From JBEHWX01 sp048498995 (GTDB lineage: Bacteria; Bacteroidota; Ignavibacteria; OLB7), in assembly GCA_048498995.1 (NCBI GenBank), contig JBEHWX010000005.1, positions 1-64,000 of the forward strand: a stretch of 64,000 nucleotides of DNA. The letters run 5' to 3'. How positions within the stretch are numbered: position 1 is the first letter of the stretch; each line of letters begins with the position of its first letter. The translations under genes and the position numbers were made by a program. Below, piece by piece: positions 37,538-48,000 of the stretch. The notes under the pieces were generated by a model. That model made no database searches, had not been told where the DNA came from, and was given only the letters and a program-made list of their open reading frames with translations.

Positions 37538-38236
37538 TCAGTTGTTCAGATACGGGATCGGGTCGACCGCCCCGGCCTTGGCGAAGCCGCGGAGCCTGAG
37601 GGCGCAGCTGTCGCACTCGCCGCAGGCGACATCTTCCCGTTTGTAGCAGGACCACGTGAGCTCGAAGGGGGCGCTCAGCCTGATTCCCTCGGCCACGATC
37701 TCCCCCTTGCTCAGATGGATCACCGGCGTCGCGATCGAAATGGTGGTCTCGGGACGGGTGCCGAGATCGGCCACGCGCTGGAACGCCTGATAGAACACCT
37801 CGCGGCAGTCGGGATATCCGCTCGAATCCTCCTCGACCGCGCCGATGGCAACCACCCCCGCTCCTATCACTTCCGCCCAGCTCACGGCAATCGCCAGAAT
37901 GTTCGCGTTCCTGAACGGGACGTAGCTGGTCGGCACCTCGCGTGCGTCGAGATCGGCCGGCGTCACCTCGATCCGCTCGTCGGTGAGGCTGGAGCCGCCG
38001 ATGGCCGCCAGGTGTCGGATGTCGACCACGAGCCGGCGCTCGACCTCGAAGCGGTCGGCCAGCGCATGGAAGCAGGCCAGCTCCTTCCGCTCGGTCCGCT
38101 GCCCGTAGTTGGTGTGGAGCGCGTTCAGACGGTATCCCTCCGCGTGGAGCTTCGCGGCCACGACGCAGCTGTCCATGCCGCCGCTCAGGAGAACGACGGC
38201 GCGCTTCGGATCGGATGGCTGTACCGGAGATGTCAC
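37538..38236 (-). CDS. queC: 7-cyano-7-deazaguanine synthase QueC (232 aa)
   Basis: The PP-loop SGGMDS near residue 18 marks an N-type ATP pyrophosphatase, and YVPFRNANILAIA and GYPDCREVFYQAF are QueC signatures. Four cysteines (SCYKREDVACGECDSC) form the structural zinc site. The enzyme converts 7-carboxy-7-deazaguanine to preQ0 using ATP and ammonia. It follows queD and queF on the same strand, 74 bases after queD, and converges with the AddB-like gene. The length is usual for the family. Confidence 0.95.
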   Translation of the reverse strand: MTSPVQPSDPKRAVVLLSGGMDSCVVAAKLHAEGYRLNALHTNYGQRTERKELACFHALADRFEVERRLVVDIRHLAAIGGSSLTDERIEVTPADLDAREVPTSYVPFRNANILAIAVSWAEVIGAGVVAIGAVEEDSSGYPDCREVFYQAFQRVADLGTRPETTISIATPVIHLSKGEIVAEGIRLSAPFELTWSCYKREDVACGECDSCALRLRGFAKAGAVDPIPYLNN

Positions 38237-38310
38237 GTCGGGATCGGGTTCGATATCGTTGCTGAAGGGCGCCGCGGTCGATCAGTCGGCGCCGCGGGAT
38301 GGGAGCCGGC

Positions 38311-38754
38311 TCACTGCCGCAGCGCGCGGGCACGCTCGGCGTAGGTCTTTTCGGTTTCGGAGACCCGCACGGTCAGGGTGAGAAGATTCGGATACTCGCT
38401 CAGCCTGGCCGAGATCTCATCGAGAAACCACCCGGCGAGGTTCTCGGCGGTGGTTCTGAAGGGGACCACGACATGTTTCAGCGGGTTGGCCGCGAAGAAG
38501 TCCAGCATCTGCCGGTCCTGGTCGTCGCAGAGGAAGGAGTGGTCGATCCTTTCGATGATCGGATCGACAATCATCTTCAGGTCGAAGTAATCGAGCACCA
38601 TCCCGTTGGCGTCGAGGCTTCCCTCGATCACCACCCGCATCTGATAGGAGTGTCCGTGGATATTCTGGCAGCCGCCGCCGTGAAACGGGAGGCGATGCCC
38701 CATCTCCCAGCGGAAATCCTTGGCAATCGTGGTCGTCTGTCGCGCTTCGCTCAT
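38311..38754 (-). CDS. queD: 6-carboxy-5,6,7,8-tetrahydropterin synthase QueD (147 aa)
   Basis: The zinc histidines are seen at His20 (MGHRL) and in NIHGH, and the catalytic Cys lies at GGGCQNIHGH. IDHSFLCDD and RTTAENLAGWF are typical of the family. It makes 6-carboxytetrahydropterin from dihydroneopterin triphosphate, the first dedicated step to preQ0. Its ATG overlaps the queF stop by 4 bases, so the two are translationally coupled. QueE, the next enzyme, is not in the window. Confidence 0.94.
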   Translation of the reverse strand: MSEARQTTTIAKDFRWEMGHRLPFHGGGCQNIHGHSYQMRVVIEGSLDANGMVLDYFDLKMIVDPIIERIDHSFLCDDQDRQMLDFFAANPLKHVVVPFRTTAENLAGWFLDEISARLSEYPNLLTLTVRVSETEKTYAERARALRQ

Positions 38755-39326
38755 CTCTTCTTCGATTTCTTGGCTCCCTTCTTCTCCCCCTTCTTCCCCT
38801 TTGCCGGAGCTTCCAGAGGCATATCCATGCTGATACGGTCCAGCATTCCCTCGATCACATCGGGATCGGTCTCGTTGGCGGCAACCTGTGCCACCTGCTC
38901 GATGTTCGCGCTCGCCTGCTGCTGAACCGCCTCGAGCGACGGCGTGGTTGCCTGCTCGCGCCCTTCGGCGCTGGCGGGTGCTCCGGCGCCGGCGCCGAGC
39001 TCCACCACCACGGTCGAATGAAGTCCGCCACGAGTCGTGAACGCGCCGGTCACCTTCATCGCGCGGGGCGAGAGAAGGGCATTCAGATCGTCGAAGATCT
39101 GATTGACGACGGCCTCGTAGAAGATTCCGCGGTTGCGGAAGTCGAGGTAGTAGTACTTCAGCGACTTGAGCTCCACGCAGAGCTGGTCGGGAACATACTC
39201 CAGGGTGATCGTGCCGAAGTCCGGAAGCCCGGTCATCGGGCAGACGGAGGTGAACTCCGGATTGACGTGCGTGATCGTGTAGTTCCGGTCACGCCGCGGA
39301 TTGTCGAAGACTTCCAACTGCGCCAT
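38751..39326 (-). CDS. queF: NADPH-dependent preQ0 reductase QueF with Lys-rich tail (191 aa)
   Basis: Residues 1 to about 112 are a type I QueF: Cys29 in FTSVCPMTG forms the thioimide, Asp36 follows in PDFGT, and ELKSLKYYYLDFRN contains the substrate-binding Glu52. It reduces preQ0 to preQ1. Residues about 113-191 are an extension absent from ordinary QueF: Ala/Glu/Gln-rich, then a basic end (GKKGEKKGAKKSKKR). The gene is the first of queF-queD-queC. Confidence 0.94.
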   Translation of the reverse strand: MAQLEVFDNPRRDRNYTITHVNPEFTSVCPMTGLPDFGTITLEYVPDQLCVELKSLKYYYLDFRNRGIFYEAVVNQIFDDLNALLSPRAMKVTGAFTTRGGLHSTVVVELGAGAGAPASAEGREQATTPSLEAVQQQASANIEQVAQVAANETDPDVIEGMLDRISMDMPLEAPAKGKKGEKKGAKKSKKR

Positions 39327-39383
39327 AGAGAGCTCGACGGATGTTATGAATGATAGTCCGATCTGTAGTCACCTGCACGATCA

Positions 39384-39391
39384 CAAGAATA
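39384..39391 (-). promoter_or_regulatory. TATTCTTG -7-like element of queF
   Basis: Minus-strand TATTCTTG is one mismatch from TAnnTTTG and lies 58 bases before the queF start. I looked for a preQ1 riboswitch in this gap and did not recognise one. Confidence 0.4.
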
Positions 39392-39459
39392 GGCCATCGG
39401 AGTCCCCGTTTCCGTGACGATTGGTGTATCGCACCCGCCGTCCGGATCGTCCGCCGGCC

Positions 39460-40128
39460 TTATTCCGCGTCGGTATCGGCGCCGCGCTCCGCGAGAAGTC
39501 TGCGCGCCTGCTCGATGATCACCCGTGGATAGAGCCGGTGCTCGACGGCCAGCACCCGCTCGGCGAGCGTCTCCGGCGTATCGTCGATCAGCACCGGCAC
39601 CCGCTCCTGCGCCACCACCGCGCCGGTATCGTACTCGGGATCGACCAGGTGGACGGTGGCGCCGCTCTCGCGTCGCCCGGCGCTGATGACCGCGGTATGG
39701 ACGTTCGGCCCGTACATGCCGTGCCCGCCGAAATCCGGCAGGAGCGCCGGATGGATGTTGAAGATCCGTCCGCGGAACTCCATCACCACCCGCTTCGGCA
39801 CCAGCCGCATATATCCGGCCAGCGCGATCATGTCGACGCGCCGGTCGTGGAGAAGGTCGAAGAGCGCCGTCTCGTATGCCTCGTCGGAGTCGAAGGCACG
39901 CGGGGTAAGCTGTCGGGTTTCGATCCCCTGCTCGCGCGCGTACTCGAACGCGCCCGGCTCGCGGTTGTTGCTCAGGCAGAGGACGATCTCGGCCGGCGGA
40001 TTCTCCATCGCCGCGAGCGCCTCGTGAATCGCGCGGAAGTTCGAGCCGCGTCCGGAGGCGAAGACGGCGATACGCGCCTTCTTCCCCTGTTCGTCGCCGC
40101 TGCGTGTCGTTCGGTCGGCTCTCTGCAT
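39460..40128 (-). CDS. purN: Phosphoribosylglycinamide formyltransferase PurN (222 aa)
   Basis: Motifs of the family are clear: VFASGRGSNFRAI near the N-terminus, LSNNREPGA, LAGYMRLVP, IFNIHPALLPDFGG with the active-site Asn and His, and HLVDPEYDTGAVVAQ with the catalytic Asp. It transfers a formyl group from 10-formyl-THF to GAR in purine synthesis. The ATG at 40126-40128 is preferred over an in-frame start 38 codons upstream, which would add a Cys/Arg-rich leader. It is on the same strand as queF, 133 bases upstream of it. Confidence 0.94.
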   Translation of the reverse strand: MQRADRTTRSGDEQGKKARIAVFASGRGSNFRAIHEALAAMENPPAEIVLCLSNNREPGAFEYAREQGIETRQLTPRAFDSDEAYETALFDLLHDRRVDMIALAGYMRLVPKRVVMEFRGRIFNIHPALLPDFGGHGMYGPNVHTAVISAGRRESGATVHLVDPEYDTGAVVAQERVPVLIDDTPETLAERVLAVEHRLYPRVIIEQARRLLAERGADTDAE

Positions 40129-40246
40129 CGTCGCCTGTCGGATCGTTGAGACGTTCGGAGGGAGAGCGCCTCGGCATGCGGACCATTCCGGCGCGGAGGC
40201 GCGGGAGGGCCGACCGCGGGCGCATCGATCGGAGGGGCACAAAATA

Positions 40247-40284
40247 CGAAGCCCCTCCGAACATGCGAGTTCGGAGGGGCTTCG
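40247..40284 (-). terminator. Intrinsic terminator after the 1454-aa T9SS gene
   Basis: A perfect 16-bp stem (CGAAGCCCCTCCGAAC paired with its complement) closes on a 6-nt loop. On the minus strand TATTTTG follows. It lies 22 bases after the stop of the gene ending at 40307. Confidence 0.85.
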
Positions 40285-40306
40285 AGCGTCGTCGTTGCGC
40301 GATCGC

Positions 40307-43300
40307 TTAGTGGCGGGTAACCGTCATCTTGCGAGCGAGCGTGAAGCCGTTGCCGACCAGCTTGTAGACATAGGCGCCGTTGGCAACCTGGACACCGTCG
40401 TTGTCGTTGCCGTCCCAGACAACGGTGTTCTTGTCACCGGCCTTCGCGTCGACCGAGATCGAGCGAACAACCTTGCCGTACATGTCGACGATCTGGAGCT
40501 GAACCTGACCATCCTCGACGACATTGAAGCCGATCGTGGTCTGGCCATTGACCGGGTTCGGCGTGTTCTGGTCGAGGCTGTTGCCAGCCATGCCAGCCAC
40601 GGCGCCCATCAGGCGACCCTCACGAACACCGCTGTAGGTCACGGCGCCGTCGAAGTCGACCTGCTTCAGGCGATACTGGTAGGTCGTGTTGGAGACGACC
40701 TTCGTGTCGGTGTAGCCGTAGGCGTGGACCTGGTTGGAGGTACCGGCACCCTTGACGAACTCGACAGCGCTCCAGCTGTCCTCACCCTTGACGCGGCGCT
40801 CCACCTGGAAGCCGCTGTTGTTCATCTCCGAAGCCGTGCTCCAGTCGAGGCGCAGGGCCGTGGCGAGCGGCTTGACCTCGAACGAGGCCAGCTCAACCGG
40901 CTCGACAGCGCAAGCCTTGCTCTCCTTGACACCGAAGTACGGACGGATCATCGGGATCCACGAGCCACGGGTGTACGTCGACACCGGCAGCGGCGGAACG
41001 TCACCACGGTAGTTCAGGTGCGGGAAGCCCGGGTTGCCGACGATGTTGATCATCGGGAACCAGGTGTTCGAACCGGCCGTCTGCTCGTAGAAGAAGAGCG
41101 GCTGGCGGAACTCCGGATGAGCGGCGATCGAGTAGTTGCCGATGCCCGGAGGCGGACCGGCCGAGACGATCGTCGTCACCTGACCCATGCGGCTGGCGTC
41201 GCCACCGAGCTCCAGACCGGTCTGACCGAGCTGCGAAACGGTGACGAAGTACAGACCCGGATCGACGACCAGGGCGGTGTCGAGCATGTAGGTCACGAAC
41301 TGGTCGTAGTTGAACTGCTTCGAGCTCTGGCGCTGCGGGATGCCCTCGCCACGACGCGCGGTCGTGACGGTCGAGGCGATCTGGCCCTGAGAGTTCGGGG
41401 CCTGACCCACGGTGGCCGAAGCCGGCTGCTTGTAGATCGAGTACTGGACGTAATCCGGCGACGAGTTGGCGGCCGCGAAGTAGGCCTGGAAGCCGCGGAT
41501 CGTGTCGCGCGTCAGGATGCGGAACTGCATCGAGAACGAACCGGAGGTGCTACCACCGTTCGGGCCGTACGGCTCGGCGCCGTTGCCGTCCTGGTTGGTC
41601 GCCGGGGTCAGGTTCAGACCCTTGCCGTTGATGCCGGCGAAGCCGCCGACGTCGTTCGTACCGTCGTCATAGGCGAACGTCGGTCCGATCGTGAGCGTGA
41701 AGTCCGTGTAGGTCTTGTCGTTCGCGTTGTACGTGTCGTATCCGGCCGGGAGGATCTGGGCATAGATACGATAGTGCGTCTGCACCGTATCCGGGCCACC
41801 AGCCTGCGGCTTGAAGTCGACACCGCACTCCTGAGCGTTCCACTCCGGGAAGGTGTACATCCGGTCGCCACCAGCCGGCAGCGAGAGGATCGTCTGATAA
41901 CGATAGTAGTTGTACAGTCCCGGCGGGTTCGGCGCATCGAGGTTGTCGATGTACATCGCCAGACCGAAGGCCGTGGCGGCCGTCGATCCGTTGTTGGCGA
42001 TCTTCGCCCAGAGCGGGATCTGACGGGCCTGCGAGGCCGGAGCCTGCGTGTACGGCCAGTTGTAGCCGACCGTCGTCACCTCGACCTCGGGCTTATCCGG
42101 CTCGAGAAGCATCACGTTGTCGACATAGAAGATATCGCCGTCGTCCGAGGGCGGGCCCGTCGGGTTGCCGTCGTTCTTCATCTCGCCGCGGATGCGGAAG
42201 CGGAAGGTCTTGCTGGCGTTCAGAGCCGAATACCAGCGGGCCGGGATCGGAATGTAGGCGCGGTAGAACTCGAAGTCCTTGCCGGCGTCGAACTCGTCGA
42301 CGAGCACCTTACCGGTGGTCTCGGAAACCGAGTGCACACCGCTCTGGTCGTTGACGATGATCGTGCCGCCGCCGCCGCCGCCGAAGACACCCCAGCGCGG
42401 CGAGTTCGCCGTGGAGCCGTAGGTGATCGTGCCGTTCTTGTCGTTGAAGTTGTTGTCGCGCCACTTCTGAACGTTCGTGACGTTGTCGATGCCGTTCGGG
42501 CTCGGCTCGGCGAACTCGACCACCAGCTGATCCGGCGTGCCGCCCGGGGCGAACGCGGTCTTCAGCGTGTTGTAGGTCGCATGCTCCGGACCGTAGCGCT
42601 GCTGATCGCTCCATCCACGCGGATACTGCGCGGCGTTGTTGATCAGGATCTTGCCGGCGCGCTCGTAGGAGAGGATCAGCACCGGGGCCTTCTGCACCTT
42701 GCTCAGGTTGATCGGGAAGGAGATGAGCGTGTCACCACCCTTGACGCCCGGAAGGTCGCGGTTGTAGTAGGAGCCACCGATGTCGCGGCGGTCGATCTCG
42801 GCCACCGGCGAGCTGATGCCGTTCGGCGTCTGCCCTCTCGGCGGCGGCGGGTTGTACGTCAGCTGGTCGCCGTCGACCACCCTGGTGCCGATCGAGACCC
42901 AACGACGGACCGACGGAATGATGCCGTCTTCCTGCGAGTTGTCGTAGTCGTCGAAGGTGCTGATGAACGGCAGCTCCTGACGATTGATGCCGAACATGCG
43001 GATACCGACGGTGTCGTCGAACGGCCACTGCTGACCGTAGTTCTGACCGGTCGGACCCTGGTCGGTCGCGATGATCTCCGCCTTGAAGCGGCCAACCTGC
43101 TTCTGCAGGGTGCTGAACGTCGCGTACGGCTCGAAGACGATCGTGTCGATCGAGTTCCGGTCGTTGCCGATCTGGGCATACGACACGCGGATCGGCGGAA
43201 GCGACTTCGTGGTGCTGCTCCGCTGGTACACCGGCTGGGTCGAGATGTTGACCAGGTCACGGATGCGGAACACGACGTTGAAGCGAACCGGCTGCGGCGT

Positions 43301-44671
43301 GACGTTCACCGGTCCGATCGAGTCGGAGACGTTCTGAACGATACCGACCGGGCGGATCGAGCCGAGGATCGGGTCACCGAGCAGAAGCTCGAAGTTGTCG
43401 GCGGCCTGCCCCTTCGGCAGATCCTCCCACTTGCCCGACTGCGTGCGGCTCGGGACCTGGAAGGTCACCTGCTTCACGCGGACGATGTTGCGCCACTGCT
43501 TGAACTTGATGCCCAGCAGCTGGTGCGGCGTCTTGGCGCGGTCGCCGTTGACGTAGACGTCACCGCTCTCCGGCGGAACGCCGTCGGCGCTGAACATATA
43601 GTTCGTGTACTCGTAATCATGGCTCTGAATGCCGATGGTGGCATTCGAACGATACATGATGTTCGACGGGAAGCTGAAGATTCCCTGGCTCGGATCGGTG
43701 TAGATACCCTTGAAGTAGCGGTAGTTGTACTCGATCGAGCTGTCCGCCTGATTCAGCACCACCTGGAAGTCGGCGCGGATCTGACGGTTCGCGACGCGCG
43801 CGCGGATGCCGAGGATCGGAATGTTCTTGATCCCCTTCATCGAGATGTCGGCGAAGTAGATGATGATACGGTCGCCGGTCGGCGCGATACGCCAGTAGAC
43901 GCGACCGAAGTCATCCGGAACCAGCCTGGTCGAGTCGAACTGCGAAAGCTCCTGATCGTCCCAGAGCGGCGCCAGCGTCGAATGCAGGCCCGTGTTCGGG
44001 AACGCGGTGTTCGAGCCGTTGAGCAGACCGGAGGTCGCCGTGGTGCCGCCGCCGAGCGCCACGAACTTGTAGCCGTAGTCGTCGGGGAAGGTATCGGCCA
44101 CCGCGCCACCCGAATGCACCGGGCGGGGGTCGTCACGGAACGGATTGTAGTCGATGCGGTTGCCGTTCGCGTCGTACTGGAAACGACGGCTCGCCAACCC
44201 CACCAGACCGTTGGTCGACACGTAGAACGAGTCGTACCGACGACCATAGTAGAAGAATCCGTTCGGGATCGAGATCGGGCCGGCAATCGCGTTGTCGGTC
44301 GAGTCGGAGTTGAACGGATTGCGGAAGTACTCGAGGCCGAACGTGCCGTTGGCCGGATTGGTCCAGTAGTTGGCCGGACGCTGGTTCGGGCCGGAGACGA
44401 TCCTGCGCCAGCTGGTCGACTCGCTGCCGGTCGTATCCAGGAAGGAGTAGGTCGCCGCCCACGGAGATCCGATCTGCGGCTGGTCGTTGTCGGCGACGTA
44501 GTAGCCGGTCGCCAACGGCGCCTTGGCCACCGGACCCCCTGGGTAGGATCCTAATGCGTCGTCACTTCGACGGAGAGTCTTGCTCCCATCGTCATCCCCT
44601 CCGCCTGCAAAGGCGGCCGCAGTCGGCAGGATGAGCGCGGTCGCGTAGAGAAGCAATAGTAGTCTTCTCAT
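40307..44671 (-). CDS. Large T9SS cargo protein (1454 aa)
   Basis: A signal peptide (MRRLLLLLYATALILPTAAAFA) leads a mature protein with long beta-rich stretches and no recognised catalytic motif. Near residues 1270-1360 there is a fibronectin-like segment typical of T9SS cargo (LDWSTASEMNNSGFQVERR, YQYRLKQVDFDG). The last 85 residues are a type A sorting domain with FlgD-like features (NTPNPVNGQTTIGFNV, VDMYGKVVRSI, NGAYVYKLVGNG). It should be exported across the outer membrane and attached to the surface. The ATG at 44669-44671 has AGGAG at 44680-44684, which rules out the GTG 3 codons upstream. The downstream gene at 45100-48684 has the same architecture. Confidence 0.88.
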   Translation of the reverse strand: MRRLLLLLYATALILPTAAAFAGGGDDDGSKTLRRSDDALGSYPGGPVAKAPLATGYYVADNDQPQIGSPWAATYSFLDTTGSESTSWRRIVSGPNQRPANYWTNPANGTFGLEYFRNPFNSDSTDNAIAGPISIPNGFFYYGRRYDSFYVSTNGLVGLASRRFQYDANGNRIDYNPFRDDPRPVHSGGAVADTFPDDYGYKFVALGGGTTATSGLLNGSNTAFPNTGLHSTLAPLWDDQELSQFDSTRLVPDDFGRVYWRIAPTGDRIIIYFADISMKGIKNIPILGIRARVANRQIRADFQVVLNQADSSIEYNYRYFKGIYTDPSQGIFSFPSNIMYRSNATIGIQSHDYEYTNYMFSADGVPPESGDVYVNGDRAKTPHQLLGIKFKQWRNIVRVKQVTFQVPSRTQSGKWEDLPKGQAADNFELLLGDPILGSIRPVGIVQNVSDSIGPVNVTPQPVRFNVVFRIRDLVNISTQPVYQRSSTTKSLPPIRVSYAQIGNDRNSIDTIVFEPYATFSTLQKQVGRFKAEIIATDQGPTGQNYGQQWPFDDTVGIRMFGINRQELPFISTFDDYDNSQEDGIIPSVRRWVSIGTRVVDGDQLTYNPPPPRGQTPNGISSPVAEIDRRDIGGSYYNRDLPGVKGGDTLISFPINLSKVQKAPVLILSYERAGKILINNAAQYPRGWSDQQRYGPEHATYNTLKTAFAPGGTPDQLVVEFAEPSPNGIDNVTNVQKWRDNNFNDKNGTITYGSTANSPRWGVFGGGGGGTIIVNDQSGVHSVSETTGKVLVDEFDAGKDFEFYRAYIPIPARWYSALNASKTFRFRIRGEMKNDGNPTGPPSDDGDIFYVDNVMLLEPDKPEVEVTTVGYNWPYTQAPASQARQIPLWAKIANNGSTAATAFGLAMYIDNLDAPNPPGLYNYYRYQTILSLPAGGDRMYTFPEWNAQECGVDFKPQAGGPDTVQTHYRIYAQILPAGYDTYNANDKTYTDFTLTIGPTFAYDDGTNDVGGFAGINGKGLNLTPATNQDGNGAEPYGPNGGSTSGSFSMQFRILTRDTIRGFQAYFAAANSSPDYVQYSIYKQPASATVGQAPNSQGQIASTVTTARRGEGIPQRQSSKQFNYDQFVTYMLDTALVVDPGLYFVTVSQLGQTGLELGGDASRMGQVTTIVSAGPPPGIGNYSIAAHPEFRQPLFFYEQTAGSNTWFPMINIVGNPGFPHLNYRGDVPPLPVSTYTRGSWIPMIRPYFGVKESKACAVEPVELASFEVKPLATALRLDWSTASEMNNSGFQVERRVKGEDSWSAVEFVKGAGTSNQVHAYGYTDTKVVSNTTYQYRLKQVDFDGAVTYSGVREGRLMGAVAGMAGNSLDQNTPNPVNGQTTIGFNVVEDGQVQLQIVDMYGKVVRSISVDAKAGDKNTVVWDGNDNDGVQVANGAYVYKLVGNGFTLARKMTVTRH

Positions 44672-45016
44672 CGATTGCACTCCTGTAGAAAGTGTGATTT
44701 GAGGTAATACGGAACGTTGCTATTGAGAGAATTGCCTGTGTCGATCGTCAGCTATCAGAACAGCACCCGGGGTAGACGCCGGGATTCCGACCGGGCCGAG
44801 GGCCCCTCTTGCCGGAAGTGGCGCGCCCGGAAAGGGCGAGCGATGCGAAGAGTTTCGGACTGGCACACGTAGAGCGTGGGAGAATCGTTAAATCCTGTTT
44901 AAAAGTCAAGAAGTATTTCGCGATTCATATCCCGCTGCATCGTCGCTCGAAGGACTAACACACCATCTTTTGGTTTTGTTAGCGGTCGGAAGAGAAAAAT
45001 TTTGAGGAAGACAGGC
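44672..45016. other. Intergenic region between two T9SS cargo genes
   Basis: No gene is seen. The region carries the leader (about 200 nt) and promoter of the 1454-aa gene, and an AT-rich part near 44889-44990. Confidence 0.6.
44881..44909 (-). promoter_or_regulatory. Putative promoter of the 1454-aa T9SS gene
   Basis: Minus-strand TTGACT (44904-44909), a 17-base AT-rich spacer and GATTCT (44881-44886) resemble a sigma-70 type promoter. The string CTTCTTGACTT recurs before the other T9SS gene at 48821-48826. Confidence 0.4.
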
Positions 45017-45058
45017 GAGCGGGCCGCACCCCCGGATACCCGGAGTCACGGCCCGCTC
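45017..45058 (-). terminator. Intrinsic terminator after the 1194-aa T9SS gene
   Basis: GAGCGGGCCG (45017-45026) pairs with CGGCCCGCTC (45049-45058) and the loop contains a smaller CCGG/CCGG stem. Further along the minus strand lies a run of five T within AAAATTTTTC. Confidence 0.75.
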
Positions 45059-45099
45059 TCCCGTTGTTCACCCCCCTATCAGGGAAGATGACGAATCGA

Positions 45100-48000
45100 T
45101 TACTTGACCACCGTCACCGACTTGGTGAGGGTGACGCCGGCGGCGGTGAGGCGGTACTGATACTGGCCGCTGGCCAGATCGCTCAGATCCACCCGCACCA
45201 CATGCTCTCCCTGGCCGCGATAGCCGCCGTCGAGAACCTTCACCAGCGTGCCGTTCATGTCGTACAGCGACAGACGGATTTCCGTCCCCTTCACCATCCG
45301 GTAGCTCAACTCCACCGCGCCATGCGTCGGGTTCGGAACCGCCGCCCGCAGCTCAAGGCCCCCGGCAACCGCGTCCTCGCCGCTGACGCCGCTGGTCCGC
45401 TGCTCCTCGGCGCGGATCTCGGCCACGCGGACCAGCTGCTCGCCGGTCACCTCGTTGGTCGCCGTCAGCGCCAGCTCGGCCACAAGGTCATGGCCGGCCG
45501 GGATCACCTCGACCACCAGCTCTCCCTCGGCATTGGCCTCGACGCGATCGGCGCCGCGGACCACGCGGAACTGCGCCGCGTCGGCGCCGCTGAAGCGGAC
45601 GTCGCTGATCGAGACTGCCTCGCTTCCCTCGTTACGCAGCTTGAGAATCCGCTCGGCGGCCTGACCACCGATCGAGGAGATCTCCAGGCGGACCTTCGAG
45701 TCCAGATCCAGCTTCGTGCTGCTGGCGGTGGCCGTCAGGCCGATCGACTGCATCGGGCCGGCGTTGCTGGTGAAGTCCACCTGCGCGGTGGAGCTGCCGG
45801 CAACCGTCGGATGGTAGGTCACTTCCAGGAACTCGACCTGGCCCGGGGCCAGCATCAGGCGCGGGAAGGCGCTGAGCGAGAAGTCGGCGGCGTTGGCGCC
45901 GGAGAGCGCCGGGGCCGTCGTGAGCATGACCGGCATCGAGCCGGTGTTGGTCACCGTGATCGTCTGGCGGGCTTCCTTCCCCTTGGCGATCGGCGTGAAG
46001 GCGATCGTGGCAGGGTTCAGCTGCAGCGTGCGGGAGCCGGCCATGCCGTCGAGCTTGGCCGAGAAGACCTCACCGGTGGCGAGGGTTACGTCCAGCGTCG
46101 CGTTGCGCGGGCCGTCGACACCGGCACGCGGGGCGAAGATGACGCCGAGCGTCAGCTTGCCGCCGGCCGGAACCACCTTGCTGGAGGCCGGCCAGGGAGC
46201 GTTCGTCCACTGCGCGAAGTCCGTGGCATCGGCGCCGCCGAGGGCAACCGTCATAACGGTGATCGGCGAGCGGCTCGGGTTGACGAAGGTCACCGTGTTG
46301 TAGGTCGAGTCGGCGCCGATCGCCGCCATGCCCATCGACACCTTGTTGGTGATCATGGTCGCCTTCCCCTCGCCGAAGAGGTCGAGGTAGTAGCTGCCGC
46401 GCTCGGCGACGCCCGGGAGCGAGATCGTCGAGTCGTTCGTCTTCAGCCAGAGCGAGGCGCGGCGCGAACCGGCCATCGTCGGAATGAAGCGGACGCTGAC
46501 CGTGGCCGATCCGCCCGACGGAATGATGTAGTCGCCGTTGTTGTCGGTCTGAGCCCCGACGAGGCCGCTCATGAGCGTGAAGTCCTCGACATCACCCGAG
46601 GCGATCTGCATGAACTTCTGCGAGATGCGGAGGTCGCAGTTGCCCGGGTTGCGGAGCGTGAAGGTCATCGTCGAGGAATCGCCGATGGAGAGCGGCGGGA
46701 AGACGATCGTCTTCGGGGCGCCACCCACCTGGTTGTCCGAGAGCACGCCACCGACGGCACGGCCGAACAGATCGAAGTTCAGCGTTCCCTCGACCGCGGG
46801 AGCCGCGATCGTGGTGTCGATACCGATGAAGTTCTGACCGTTGGTCACGAAGAAGGCGCGGGCGTAACGCTTGCCCGGACGCTGGCCGACGTAGGTCAGA
46901 TAGAGCGTGCGCTGCTGTCCCTGCGGGATCACCATCGGGAAGGTCAGCGGCTGGTTCATCGACAGCGGGGCGACGGCCGGCGAGGCGGTCACCATGTAGT
47001 CGTTCGAACGAATCAGGCGGCCGGCGCCATCACGCAGCAGCGGATAGCGGTTGCCCTGACCGTAGACGGTATCGATGGCGAAGAACGAGAGGCCGTTCAC
47101 CACGAAATCACCGACGCCCGTGTTCTTCACGTTCAGCGTCATCGTGTTGGCGAACTCGCCGACGCAGCTCGTCTGATTGATATAGAGCGAGCTCGTGGCG
47201 TCGAGCTTGTTGTTGTTGGCGTAGAACTCTCCACCCGGAGCCGCGGCGTAGGCGCGCAGCATGTAGGTGCGGGTCGCCTCGCCGTCGGCGGTCACCTTGA
47301 GGAAGGCCTCCTGGAAACCGACGCCGGTCGGGCGGAACGTGATCACCGGGCTGACGCTCTGCAGGGCGCCGAGCGAGGCCGAGGTGGGGCTGATCGAGTA
47401 CTGGCCGGACGGATCGATCAACTGGAACGTGACCGGCGCGGTCGGCGTCGAGGTGTTGCCGTTGATGTTCGTGATCGTGATCGGCGTGAAGCTGCCGCTC
47501 GTCTTACGGATCACCAGGATGTTCTGCATCAGCGTATCGCCGTTGGCCGCCGTGCTGGTGCCTCCCTGGGCGATGGTGCCGGTGTAGCTCATACGGGTGC
47601 TTCCCTCGCCCGCAAGGTAATAGAACCTGGAGAAGCCGTGATCGTCGGTGACCGTCAGGGTCGCGTAGCGCTTGCCCAGGCCGCTCGGCGAGAAGCTGAG
47701 GGTCGGCGTGAGCGAGGTGCTGGCACCGATCACGCCGGTGGCCGGCGTAAGGCGATAGTCGCCGGCGTTGGCGCCGGAGAGGCTATACGTATAGGAGATC
47801 GGGTAGCAGGGGCTGGCGCCGACGGCGATGCTGAACGGCGTGTAGCTGCCGGTGTTGCCGCGCTGCACGCGCTGGCCGATGAGCAGGGAGTCGGCGTTGT
47901 TCATCGCGGCGGTACCACCCTGCGCGACGTTGCCGGAGATCGTGATGTTCGACTGGCACGGGGTCAGCGAATACACGGTGCCGGAGGCCGGCGGCGTGGT

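Noticed and set aside
39327..39459. A preQ1 riboswitch before queF
   Set aside because: I could not find the expected small hairpin with an A-rich tail and sequestered ribosome site; only a promoter-like box is visible.
44700..44860. A tRNA-like GC-rich folded segment upstream of the 1454-aa T9SS gene
   Set aside because: No cloverleaf with an anticodon arm or a T-loop GTTCGA consensus could be drawn.
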